This document shows positions 1 through 6,625 of a stretch of DNA of 34,183 bases, in pieces. Origin of the DNA: RGIG1934 sp964492545 (GTDB lineage Bacteria > Bacillota > Clostridia > Lachnospirales > Lachnospiraceae); NCBI GenBank assembly GCA_964492545.1, contig CAZBKO010000012.1:1-34183 (forward strand). The letters run 5' to 3'. The position numbers were made by a program, and so were the translations under genes. Within the stretch, counting starts at the first letter, position 1. Each line of letters opens with the position of its first letter. Under the pieces are notes generated by a model. The model was given only the letters and a program-made list of their open reading frames with translations. It was not told where the DNA came from and made no database searches.

Positions 1-349
1 TAGAAATAAAATATTGTTTCTTTCCACCTTTAAGTACAATATTTTTGTATACTCCACCTTTTATATCCTCAAAATATGATGTTCCATATGGCAATGTTGC
101 CAATAACGGAAGAATCAGAAAAAACAGATATCCCTCTGCTGAATAACTATTAGCCCCAATCCATTTTACTAAAGCTAGCCCTTCAAATTCTCCTTTTCCG
201 TAGCTTCTAGACATTTCAATTCTCTCGAGACTGCCAGGAATGTACCGTATAGCAAACATAATTACAATTGACATACCTAAGGATAATGATATAAGAAACT
301 TTTTATTACAAAAGGCTCTCCTTAGCTCCACCTTTAATATATTACTCAT
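1..349 (-). CDS. ABC-2-type permease-like membrane protein, cut by the window edge
   Basis: The first 116 codons of a minus-strand gene whose 3' end lies outside the window. It starts with ATG at 349 and has a GGGAG ribosome site lying inside the end of the upstream gene. The protein begins MSNILKVELRRAFCNKKF, a basic cytoplasmic start followed by a hydrophobic segment at about residues 20-40. A second hydrophobic segment is at about 75-92. The stretch GTSYFEDIKGGVYKNIVLKG is the sort of sequence seen after the second helix of ABC-2 family permeases. It begins 1 nt past the stop codon of the membrane-anchored unknown, so the two are probably translated together. The family call is inference from topology and the LPYGTSYFED region; no ATPase partner is visible. 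Confidence 0.6.
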   Translation of the reverse strand, partial: MSNILKVELRRAFCNKKFLISLSLGMSIVIMFAIRYIPGSLERIEMSRSYGKGEFEGLALVKWIGANSYSAEGYLFFLILPLLATLPYGTSYFEDIKGGVYKNIVLKGGKKQYFIS

Positions 350-350
350 A

Positions 351-1064
351 TTAATCTCCCTTCAATTCATTCTTAATATCTATAAGCTTTACGAAAAGTG
401 CATCGTTATAAACATGATTTGCTCCTCTTGGATTAAAAAACAAATATATGTCCTTAGTACTCTTTATTGCTTTCCAAGTATTCTCATACAAATCTTTATC
501 AATTTGAAAGATAACACGCACACTTTTGCTTTCATTATCATCAAGATAAATATCAGCATTTTTACCAGCTAGATACTTTTCATTCTCGTATATCCAAAAC
601 GGTTCAAAAGAATCTGAATCTTCCTCTCTGTTACAGGTAATACGATCATTTATAATGCATGCTGAATAGCTGCTACCACTATGATTTTCTATTACACATG
701 TCCATTCCAAATAGTAATCACCATCATCCCTCGTTCTAATTTCAGATTGTGGTACATCTTTATTATCAAAATTATCAAACAACCTAATTTTAACATCCTT
801 ATATTCAACATTATCTACTATAATTTTATCATTCTGATTAACAACCGGTACCTCATTAATATTCAATACAGGCTTCCCACCCTGACCAAATATTGCATCT
901 TTGCTTATACTGCTTTCTTCATATATGCTTGAAACATTAGACGTAGAAGTTTCCTCAGCTTCCTTATTTCCAAACTGAATTATTTTACTTTCTTTTCCAA
1001 TATATATAAGTATTACCAAAATCATTAATGCAATAATAACTAAACCTATTCTCTTTGAATTCAT
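351..1064 (-). CDS. Membrane-anchored extracytoplasmic protein of unknown function
   Basis: A 237-residue protein I do not recognise. The start at ATG 1064 is chosen because GGAGG lies 5 nt upstream; a longer frame exists upstream but reads through a terminator hairpin and has no ribosome site. It has a short basic N-terminus (MNSKRIG), one hydrophobic anchor at about residues 5-23, a Ser/Thr/Glu-rich linker to about residue 60, then a polar domain rich in Asp, Glu, Asn and aromatic residues. The domain could be a beta-sandwich like those of small Gram-positive extracellular domains. There is no lipobox Cys at the end of the hydrophobic segment. It ends 1 nt before a partial ABC-2-like permease, so a role as an accessory of that transporter is possible. 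Expression probably depends on the repeat-spaced promoter at 1261-1297. Confidence 0.75.
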   Translation of the reverse strand: MNSKRIGLVIIALMILVILIYIGKESKIIQFGNKEAEETSTSNVSSIYEESSISKDAIFGQGGKPVLNINEVPVVNQNDKIIVDNVEYKDVKIRLFDNFDNKDVPQSEIRTRDDGDYYLEWTCVIENHSGSSYSACIINDRITCNREEDSDSFEPFWIYENEKYLAGKNADIYLDDNESKSVRVIFQIDKDLYENTWKAIKSTKDIYLFFNPRGANHVYNDALFVKLIDIKNELKGD

Positions 1065-1110
1065 TACAACCTCCATTTCCAAACACTTCTTAATGTTCAT
1101 TTTTATGCAC

Positions 1111-1143
1111 AAAAAAACATTGCCAGACTCTATCCAGCAATGT
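1111..1143 (-). terminator. Intrinsic terminator or attenuator in the leader of the 1064 gene
   Basis: Read on the minus strand, ACATTGCTGG (1143-1134) pairs with CTGGCAATGT (1126-1117) around a 7-nt loop, with two G-U pairs, and runs directly into seven T residues. It lies between the TA-repeat promoter and the ATG at 1064. It would therefore end either a short leader RNA of about 140 nt or transcripts coming from the ligase gene upstream. Confidence 0.75.
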
Positions 1144-1259
1144 CCAATTAAATCAAATATTCTTATGTATAAAACTATTTCCTTTATACTCTTCCCCACC
1201 CTATATATCATGGATTCCCTATCTGATCTATCTCTTCATACCACTGAATACATTAATTG

Positions 1260-1297
<38 letters not shown>

Positions 1298-1311
1298 TAC
1301 ATATTTTCATT

Positions 1312-2865
1312 TCAGTGGCATGAAATTCTCCTATTATAATTTTCAATTATTCCTATAAAAAGAAAGATTAATGGTGTAGTAAATACCTGTGGGTTGTTTG
1401 GAATAGTCTGAACTAAATATGCGCACAGCGTTATTCCAGCCACAGTATTCCACATATTTATCTTATCCCTATACTTTTTCACACATTCAATAAGTATACC
1501 GAGATAGATTCCAAAATATCCTATGATTCCAATAATTCCTGTCGTTACTAAGAACTGCAGAAATTCATTATGCGCATCGATAAATGGAGTCGTGTAAATT
1601 TCTCTCATTTCGACACCACAATAATTATCTATAAATCCAGAGAAACTATTAAGCCCAACTCCACATATTTTATCCTTAAAGGATATCTCATTATATGCTT
1701 CTATTGTTCTTTTCCATATGTATCCTCTATTACTTCCTGTTTCATTTGTTATCTTAAATCCACTAAATATCCCTTTATAATTACTGTCAATATTTACTCT
1801 CAGTATTATTATAAATGCAACGGCAATCAACGAAATCACTGCGATAATTACGACTCTTCGTGCAATTTTCAGTATGTTATCAACATTTACTTTATTTTTC
1901 AATCTCATTGTTAACACCAATGCTGTTGTAATCACAATTATTGCACCTGCAAGATATTGTGGTGATGTTATGAAATTCTGAAGTTTTTCAAATTCGTACA
2001 TTCTATATTTAAATAAATATTTCATTACCGTCAGAGCAACAAGTCCCATATGTGCACATAGCATAATTTCTAAAAAAGTTTTCCATAAAGAGATTTCTTT
2101 CATTGAGTAAATAAGCATTATTGTTACCATCGCTGCCATTCCCAAAAACGCACTGTCACTTCGGCTGCATACCATTGCCTGCATTCCAAAGAAAATAAAC
2201 ACATAATACATTATTTTTGAAAGCTTTTTTTCACTCACAAGACATAATGCGCATCCAAAGGACATAAACAATATATCAAAGCCTGCATTTATATTGATAT
2301 TCCCCATTGTGCTGATAAAATAATTGTGTTGTGATGCGGTAAGATTTGTTTTCATGCCGAGTATATCTATTTGGAAATTACTAAGTATTTCCTGGGCAAA
2401 TATCAATATTCCTGAAATCAAAAAGATCCATATAAAATACTGATTAAGCTTAAATAATCGCGATACTAAAAAGTATGCTGCAATGCAGCACATCATCACT
2501 AATCCGCCAAGCTGTCTGCCGCTTGTTCCCCAAAAGGCTTCATGGCTGTCACCACTGTTTATCGTTGATATTACAATGGCAGCCAAAAATATAATTGCAA
2601 ATATATCTGTTTTATATACAACCAACTTAACACTTGCTTTTTTATCAGCAATAAACTTAAGTATCTCCAAAAGTATTACAATGGCCATAGTGGCAATTGT
2701 TGTATACACGAAAAAGCTTTTTTTCGCCCACACAATGTTGATAAAGTTATTTTTATAAAACAGTGGAAAGATTCCAATCATCAGATATACATATATCTGT
2801 ACTATTCCTGTTATCAATATATCAAATATTTCTGTCAAATCCACATTCTTTTTCTTTTTTTTCAT
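1312..2865 (-). CDS. O-antigen ligase/polymerase-like polytopic membrane protein
   Basis: A 517-residue membrane protein with about 11-12 hydrophobic segments from residue 17 to the C-terminus. The start at ATG 2865 (MKKKKKNVDL) has GAGG 6 nt upstream; an in-frame TTG 12 nt earlier overlaps that site and is unlikely. The Wzy_C/O-antigen-ligase signature is visible in the second half. GSNRGYIWKRTIEAYNEI comes just before a GVGLNSF stretch, then DAHNEFLQFLVTTGIIG, the loop and helix with the conserved His-Asn. Proteins of this family join or polymerise lipid-linked glycans on the outer face of the membrane. In a Gram-positive this would be a capsular or cell-wall polysaccharide. No glycosyltransferases are adjacent, so the substrate is unknown. 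The gene follows the Big_2 surface protein gene, separated by a terminator. Confidence 0.82.
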   Translation of the reverse strand: MKKKKKNVDLTEIFDILITGIVQIYVYLMIGIFPLFYKNNFINIVWAKKSFFVYTTIATMAIVILLEILKFIADKKASVKLVVYKTDIFAIIFLAAIVISTINSGDSHEAFWGTSGRQLGGLVMMCCIAAYFLVSRLFKLNQYFIWIFLISGILIFAQEILSNFQIDILGMKTNLTASQHNYFISTMGNININAGFDILFMSFGCALCLVSEKKLSKIMYYVFIFFGMQAMVCSRSDSAFLGMAAMVTIMLIYSMKEISLWKTFLEIMLCAHMGLVALTVMKYLFKYRMYEFEKLQNFITSPQYLAGAIIVITTALVLTMRLKNKVNVDNILKIARRVVIIAVISLIAVAFIIILRVNIDSNYKGIFSGFKITNETGSNRGYIWKRTIEAYNEISFKDKICGVGLNSFSGFIDNYCGVEMREIYTTPFIDAHNEFLQFLVTTGIIGIIGYFGIYLGILIECVKKYRDKINMWNTVAGITLCAYLVQTIPNNPQVFTTPLIFLFIGIIENYNRRISCH

Positions 2866-2875
2866 ATAACACCTC

Positions 2876-2904
2876 AAAAATCGAGCAGGATAAACCTGCC
2901 CGAT
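2876..2904 (-). terminator. Terminator after the Big_2 gene, touching the next ribosome site
   Basis: On the minus strand ATCGGGCAGG (2904-2895) pairs with CCTGCTCGAT (2889-2880), with one G-U pair and a 5-nt loop, and is followed by a T run. The GAGG ribosome site of the ligase-like gene begins within 2 nt of the T run. Transcripts of the ligase gene must therefore read through this hairpin or start at an unrecognised promoter. Confidence 0.85.
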
Positions 2905-2936
2905 TCAGATTATGCTCTCTTAAATTGATAGAGATA

Positions 2937-4865
2937 TTATTTCTTTTTTACTGTAACCTTGAATGTAGCCTTTGCTCCACTCTTCATTTTAACTGTAATT
3001 GTTGCAGTTCCCTTCTTAATTCCCTTAACAACACCGTTCTTAACTGTTGCTACTTTAGAATTAGATGACTTGTAAGAAACTACCTTATCACCCTTTACTG
3101 TTACTTTATTAACTTTAATCTTAACTGTTTTGCCAACTTTTACAGTTGCACTTGTTTTACTTAATTTAACTGATGGAACAACAATCTTACATGTTGCCTT
3201 AACACCCTTTGATGTCTTAGCTGTAATTGTTACTGTTCCGGCCTTCTTTGCCTTTACAACACCATTCTTAACTGTTGCAATCTTACTGTTTGAAGTAGTC
3301 CATGTAATTTTGTCAGTTGCAGCGATAGGATTTTTTGTTACTTCTAACTTAACTGATTTTCCTGTAGCTAAAACTACTGATTTCTTATTTAACTTAAGAC
3401 TCTTAGCTGTAACAGGGCTCTTCTGAACCTTTACAGTATATGTAGCTGTTGCACCGCTCTTCATTGTAACTGTGATTTTTGCAGTACCAACTTTCTTACC
3501 TTTAATCTTACCCTTGCCATCTACAGTAACAATCTTAGTATTAGAACTTCTATATAATTTAACTGTATCATTGCTTGGATATTTAGATGCTATTTTTACA
3601 ACTGATGAAGTTTTTCCAACCTGAACTGATGTTGAGCTTACATTTAACTTAACTGATGCTACAACAATCTTACATGTTGCCTTAACACCCTTTGATGTCT
3701 TAGCTGTAATTGTTACTGTTCCGGCCTTCTTTGCCTTTACAACACCATTCTTAACTGTTGCAATCTTACTGTTTGAAGTAGTCCATGTAATTTTGTCAGT
3801 TGCAGCGATAGGATTTTTTGTTACTTCTAACTTAACTGATTTTCCTGTAGCTAAAACTACTGATTTCTTATTTAACTTAAGACTCTTAGCTGTAACAGGG
3901 CTCTTCTGAACCTTTACAGTATATGTAGCTGTTGCACCGCTCTTCATTGTAACTGTGATTTTTGCAGTACCAACTTTCTTACCTTTAATCTTACCCTTGC
4001 CATCTACAGTAACAATCTTAGTATTAGAACTTCTATATAATTTAACTGTATCATTGCTTGGATATTTAGATGCTATTTTTACAACTGATGAAGTTTTTCC
4101 AACCTGAACTGATGTTGAGCTTACATTTAACTTAACTGATGCTACAACAATCTTACATGTTGCTTTCTTACCATTGCTGGCTGTTGCTGTAATAATAGCT
4201 GTTCCTGACTTCTTAGCTGTAACAACACCTGCCTTAACAGTTGCAATCTTGCTATTTGAAGTAGACCATGTAACATATTTATCTGTTGCATTGGATGGAG
4301 CTATTGTAGCCTTAAGTGCTACATTCTTTCCTGCTGCAAGTACTACACTTGTTTTTGAAAGTGCTACCTTAGTAACTTCAATCTTCTTAACTGTAACCTT
4401 ACATGTAGCTGTCTTGCCGTTGTTTGACTTAGCTGTGATAACAGCTGTACCTGCTGCCTTAGCAGTAATCTTGCCTGCTGATACAGTTGCAACGTTCTTG
4501 TTACTTGTTGACCAAGTTATATCAGTATTCTCAGCATTGCTTGGTAATACGCTTGCAGTAATTGTAGCAGTGCTGCCAATAAACAATGTTACGCTTGTCT
4601 TAGATAATGTAACCTTCTCAACCTCAATTGGTTCTTCTTTTCCATCATCTGGTGTCTGTCCATCTCCTGGTGTCTGTCCATCTCCTGGTGTCTGTCCATC
4701 TCCTGGTGTCTGCCCATCATCTGGTGTCTGTTCGCTACCAACACTGTTACTTGGTGCAGCATAAACATCCATACTGATTGTTGTTCCGATAACGCATATT
4801 GCCATAAGCAGCGCTAACGCTTTCTTCAATCCAGACTTGCTGAACTTAAATGTTAATTCTGTCAT
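2937..4865 (-). CDS. Secreted bacterial Ig-like (Big_2) repeat protein
   Basis: A 642-residue protein with a signal peptide (basic start, hydrophobic core at about 17-33, DVYAAP cleavage region). A QTPGDG/QTPDDG repeat linker follows at about residues 45-76, then seven Big_2-type Ig-like domains to the end. Each domain shows the typical VTLSKTSVTL opening, a W-(S/T)-(S/T)-S-N core, VATV, and AGTA-(V/T)-ITA. Domains 3-4 and 5-6 are the same two-domain unit repeated. Such domains are usually adhesive or structural surface modules. No LPXTG-like signal, SLH or other anchor is visible at the C-terminus (FKVTVKKK), so it may be released or bound non-covalently. The start at ATG 4865 has GGAGG 7 nt upstream. 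A strong promoter lies at 4923-4950 and a terminator at 2876-2904. Lys is abundant, giving a basic protein. Confidence 0.9.
   Translation of the reverse strand: MTELTFKFSKSGLKKALALLMAICVIGTTISMDVYAAPSNSVGSEQTPDDGQTPGDGQTPGDGQTPGDGQTPDDGKEEPIEVEKVTLSKTSVTLFIGSTATITASVLPSNAENTDITWSTSNKNVATVSAGKITAKAAGTAVITAKSNNGKTATCKVTVKKIEVTKVALSKTSVVLAAGKNVALKATIAPSNATDKYVTWSTSNSKIATVKAGVVTAKKSGTAIITATASNGKKATCKIVVASVKLNVSSTSVQVGKTSSVVKIASKYPSNDTVKLYRSSNTKIVTVDGKGKIKGKKVGTAKITVTMKSGATATYTVKVQKSPVTAKSLKLNKKSVVLATGKSVKLEVTKNPIAATDKITWTTSNSKIATVKNGVVKAKKAGTVTITAKTSKGVKATCKIVVASVKLNVSSTSVQVGKTSSVVKIASKYPSNDTVKLYRSSNTKIVTVDGKGKIKGKKVGTAKITVTMKSGATATYTVKVQKSPVTAKSLKLNKKSVVLATGKSVKLEVTKNPIAATDKITWTTSNSKIATVKNGVVKAKKAGTVTITAKTSKGVKATCKIVVPSVKLSKTSATVKVGKTVKIKVNKVTVKGDKVVSYKSSNSKVATVKNGVVKGIKKGTATITVKMKSGAKATFKVTVKKK
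3178..4143 (-). repeat. Perfect 483-bp tandem duplication, two copies
   Basis: Positions 3178-3660 and 3661-4143 read the same base for base by eye, and a further 20 bp of the unit follows at 4144. The unit encodes 161 residues, exactly two Big_2 domains, and keeps the frame. The lack of even synonymous differences points to a recent duplication or continuing exchange between copies. Copy number in the assembly could be under-called. Confidence 0.93.
4642..4731 (-). repeat. Five 18-bp repeats coding the QTPxDG linker
   Basis: Five head-to-tail 18-bp units (starts 4642, 4660, 4678, 4696, 4714) differ at only a few bases and encode QTPDDG or QTPGDG. They form the flexible stalk between the signal peptide and the first Ig-like domain. 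Units are multiples of 3, so length changes would keep the frame. Confidence 0.9.
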
Positions 4866-4922
4866 ACCTTTACCTCCAGTAAAATTTATTTGTTATTATA
4901 GCATAATAATAACTATTAAGAA

Positions 4923-4950
4923 ATTATATCACTGTTTTTTTTTTTGTCAA
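4923..4950 (-). promoter_or_regulatory. Sigma-A promoter of the Big_2 gene with an A-tract spacer
   Basis: On the minus strand TTGACA (4950-4945), a 16-nt spacer containing ten consecutive A residues, then TATAAT (4928-4923). Both hexamers are consensus. Transcription would begin about 50 nt before the ATG at 4865. Its -35 overlaps the -35 of the divergent corA promoter. Confidence 0.85.
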
Positions 4951-4972
4951 TAACTATATCATGTGCTATACT
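4944..4972 (+). promoter_or_regulatory. Sigma-A promoter of corA
   Basis: TTGTCA (4944-4949), a 17-nt spacer ending in an extended TGC, then TATACT (4967-4972). It faces corA and predicts a leader of about 120 nt. The -35 shares bases 4945-4949 with the -35 of the opposite Big_2 promoter. Confidence 0.8.
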
Positions 4973-5005
4973 ATGTAAAAGCTTATTGAAATGATTATTA
5001 ACGTA

Positions 5006-5084
5006 GGAGCATCACAAGTAGTTTTAATGGCAGAACAGAAATCATCTATGCGAGTTTCACTTCGCCCCGTCGCTAAAATGCTCC
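5006..5084 (+). other. Candidate structured 5' leader of corA, class unknown
   Basis: Within the roughly 120-nt leader, GGAGCAT (5006-5012) is perfectly complementary to ATGCTCC (5078-5084), enclosing 65 nt. Inside is a smaller hairpin, GCGAGT with ACTTCGC, around 5052-5068. The closing stem ends about 15 nt before the corA start, so opening or closing it could affect ribosome access. I looked for M-box features (the GGTGAGGCTCCT start and the following conserved blocks) and did not find a convincing match. Confidence 0.4.
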
Positions 5085-5099
5085 GGAATGGAGATTATT

Positions 5100-6041
5100 A
5101 TGATTAATATATATAAGACCTATGATGGTGTAATCAGAGAAATCAGTTCTTCTGAGGAGGGATGCTGGATATCTCTCATCAACCCATCTGAGGATGAATT
5201 GACATCAGTTTCATCCCACCACAATATCGATATTGCCGATTTAAAAGCTGCAATGGATGAGGAAGAACGTTCACGAATTCAGACAGAGGATAATTATACA
5301 CTTATTCTCGTTGACGTTCCAACCATTGAAGTTCGAAACGGTAAGAACTGGTACGTAACAATTCCAATGGGTATCATTGTTACAGGCAAAGTAATAATTA
5401 CTGTATGTCTTGAACAGGTTGCTGTTTTACAGACATTTGTTGAATCCAAGATGCGTAACTTCCATACACATATGAAGACAAGATTTATTCTCCAGATTCT
5501 ATATAGAAATGCAACTCTTTATTTGCAGTCCCTTAGAACAATCAACAAATTAAGTGAGGATGTTGAAAAGAAGCTTCACAAATCCACAAAGAATCAAGAA
5601 CTTATTGAACTTCTTGAGCTTGAAAAAAGTCTCGTATATTTCACCACCTCCCTCCGTTCAAATGAAATTGTTCTTGAGAAGCTTCTGCGTACGGACAGTG
5701 TTAAGAAATATCCTGAGGACACAGACCTTCTTGAAGATACTATTATTGAGAATAAGCAGGCTATGGAGATGGCTAACATTTATAGCGGCATATTAAGTGG
5801 TATGATGGATGCATTTGCTTCTGTTATATCTAACAACCTTAATATTGTAATGAAATTCTTAGCTACAATTACAATTGTTCTCTCAATTCCTACAATGATA
5901 TTCAGTGCTTATGGTATGAATGTTAATACAAATGGAATGCCTTTCTCAGGAAGCGCTGCCGGTTTTGGAATTGTCATTGCAATCTCAATCGTGTTAAGTC
6001 TGGTGGTTGCTTTAGTATTCTCTAAAAAAGATTTATTTTAA
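5100..6041 (+). CDS. corA: CorA-family divalent cation transporter
   Basis: A 313-residue protein with the CorA plan: an acidic cytoplasmic N-terminal domain, a long helical region at about 110-245 with repeated Glu/Lys (KLHKSTKNQELIELLELEKS), and two C-terminal membrane helices joined by a short loop. The YGMN signature that lines the pore entrance is at about residues 271-274, right after the first helix, and the second helix ends in KKDLF. Members form pentameric channels for Mg2+, sometimes Co2+ or Ni2+. The start at ATG 5100 is preferred to the ATG 12 nt upstream because GGAG lies 6 nt before it. A structured leader and its own promoter precede it. The small DUF5721-like gene follows 17 nt after the stop and is probably cotranscribed. 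Confidence 0.92.
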   Translation: MINIYKTYDGVIREISSSEEGCWISLINPSEDELTSVSSHHNIDIADLKAAMDEEERSRIQTEDNYTLILVDVPTIEVRNGKNWYVTIPMGIIVTGKVIITVCLEQVAVLQTFVESKMRNFHTHMKTRFILQILYRNATLYLQSLRTINKLSEDVEKKLHKSTKNQELIELLELEKSLVYFTTSLRSNEIVLEKLLRTDSVKKYPEDTDLLEDTIIENKQAMEMANIYSGILSGMMDAFASVISNNLNIVMKFLATITIVLSIPTMIFSAYGMNVNTNGMPFSGSAAGFGIVIAISIVLSLVVALVFSKKDLF

Positions 6042-6058
6042 AGAAAGGAATTGTTTTT

Positions 6059-6538
6059 ATGGTTTCAGAAAATATTACTGACGTTAAGAAGTTTATGTCT
6101 GCTTTGCTAATTGGAAATACTTTTGACTCATTTCTTGCTACAGACATAACCATTACTACTTATAATACATTTCACATTGACGGACACATTAAGAAAGCGT
6201 TTTATTCATCAGAAGAATATAAATCTATAGGGTCTCCTGAGGTTTCCTCCTGGGAAACTCTTAAGCCTATATGTTTCAGCCTCATAAAAGGTCATAAAAC
6301 TCCCCTTTCTTTCAAAATGATTTTCTGTCTTTCTAAGGATGCTACATCACAGTTTATTACAGACAATGATATTGAATTGAGTGCTGACAGCATTAATGGT
6401 TTATTTATTAATATTAAATTTGAAGAAAATGTTTTATCCTATGTAACCGGCACTTCTCTTAATATTTTCACTCTTGATAAGTCCCTTGAACAATCATTTG
6501 ATTCTTATATTTCTAAACTTATTAGCACTCTCTTTTAA
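6059..6538 (+). CDS. Small hypothetical protein, DUF5721-like
   Basis: A 159-residue soluble protein with no signal peptide or membrane segment. It resembles Lachnospiraceae proteins annotated as DUF5721, a recall-based match. It has mixed alpha/beta character, with the central stretch SWETLKPICFSLIKGHKTPL containing the only obvious conserved-looking block. An AAAGGAA ribosome site lies about 8 nt before ATG 6059. It sits 17 nt after corA, suggesting cotranscription and possibly a linked role, but no function can be assigned. Its last codons and stop lie inside the CIRCE element that belongs to htpG, so its 3' end is constrained by the operator. Confidence 0.75.
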   Translation: MVSENITDVKKFMSALLIGNTFDSFLATDITITTYNTFHIDGHIKKAFYSSEEYKSIGSPEVSSWETLKPICFSLIKGHKTPLSFKMIFCLSKDATSQFITDNDIELSADSINGLFINIKFEENVLSYVTGTSLNIFTLDKSLEQSFDSYISKLISTLF

Positions 6539-6555
6539 TGAGTGCTAATTTTTTC
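6521..6555 (+). terminator. Terminator for the corA operon, built from the CIRCE repeat
   Basis: The same inverted repeat gives a 10-bp RNA stem (ATTAGCACTC with GAGTGCTAAT) followed directly by TTTTTC. It can therefore act as an intrinsic terminator for the corA and DUF5721-like transcript, one sequence serving two uses. Confidence 0.65.
6522..6548. promoter_or_regulatory. Perfect CIRCE operator (HrcA site) upstream of htpG
   Basis: TTAGCACTC (6522-6530), nine bases, GAGTGCTAA (6540-6548) is an exact match to the CIRCE consensus bound by the heat-shock repressor HrcA. It ends 7 bp upstream of the htpG -35 hexamer. It overlaps the 3' end of the preceding gene, whose TAA stop is in the 9-bp middle. 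Confidence 0.95.
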
Positions 6556-6584
6556 TTGACATTTAATAACACTCGTACTACAAT
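6556..6584 (+). promoter_or_regulatory. Sigma-A promoter of htpG
   Basis: TTGACA (6556-6561), 17-nt spacer, TACAAT (6579-6584). Transcription would start near 6591, about 35 nt before the ATG at 6626. CIRCE lies just upstream of the -35. Confidence 0.88.
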
Positions 6585-6625
6585 CAAAATTATCAGATAT
6601 TATTAACATAAAAGGAGTGTTTAAA

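Noticed and set aside
351..1211. Longer N-terminus for the unknown membrane-anchored protein
   Set aside because: The extra 49 codons run through a terminator hairpin and lack a ribosome site, while GGAGG precedes ATG 1064.
4174..4764. Long open frame on the plus strand opposite the Big_2 gene
   Set aside because: It is the shadow of a low-complexity repetitive gene: it has no ribosome site, its composition mirrors the Ig repeats, and the minus frame has a full signal peptide and domain set.
2937..4865. Sortase substrate for the local class B sortase
   Set aside because: The Big_2 protein ends in FKVTVKKK with no LPXTG/NPQTN-like motif and no C-terminal hydrophobic segment.
5000..5099. M-box magnesium riboswitch before corA
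   Set aside because: Only a short AACAGAAATCATC-like resemblance and a GCTAAA stretch were seen; the conserved opening block and the order of helices are missing, so I list it as an unassigned structure.
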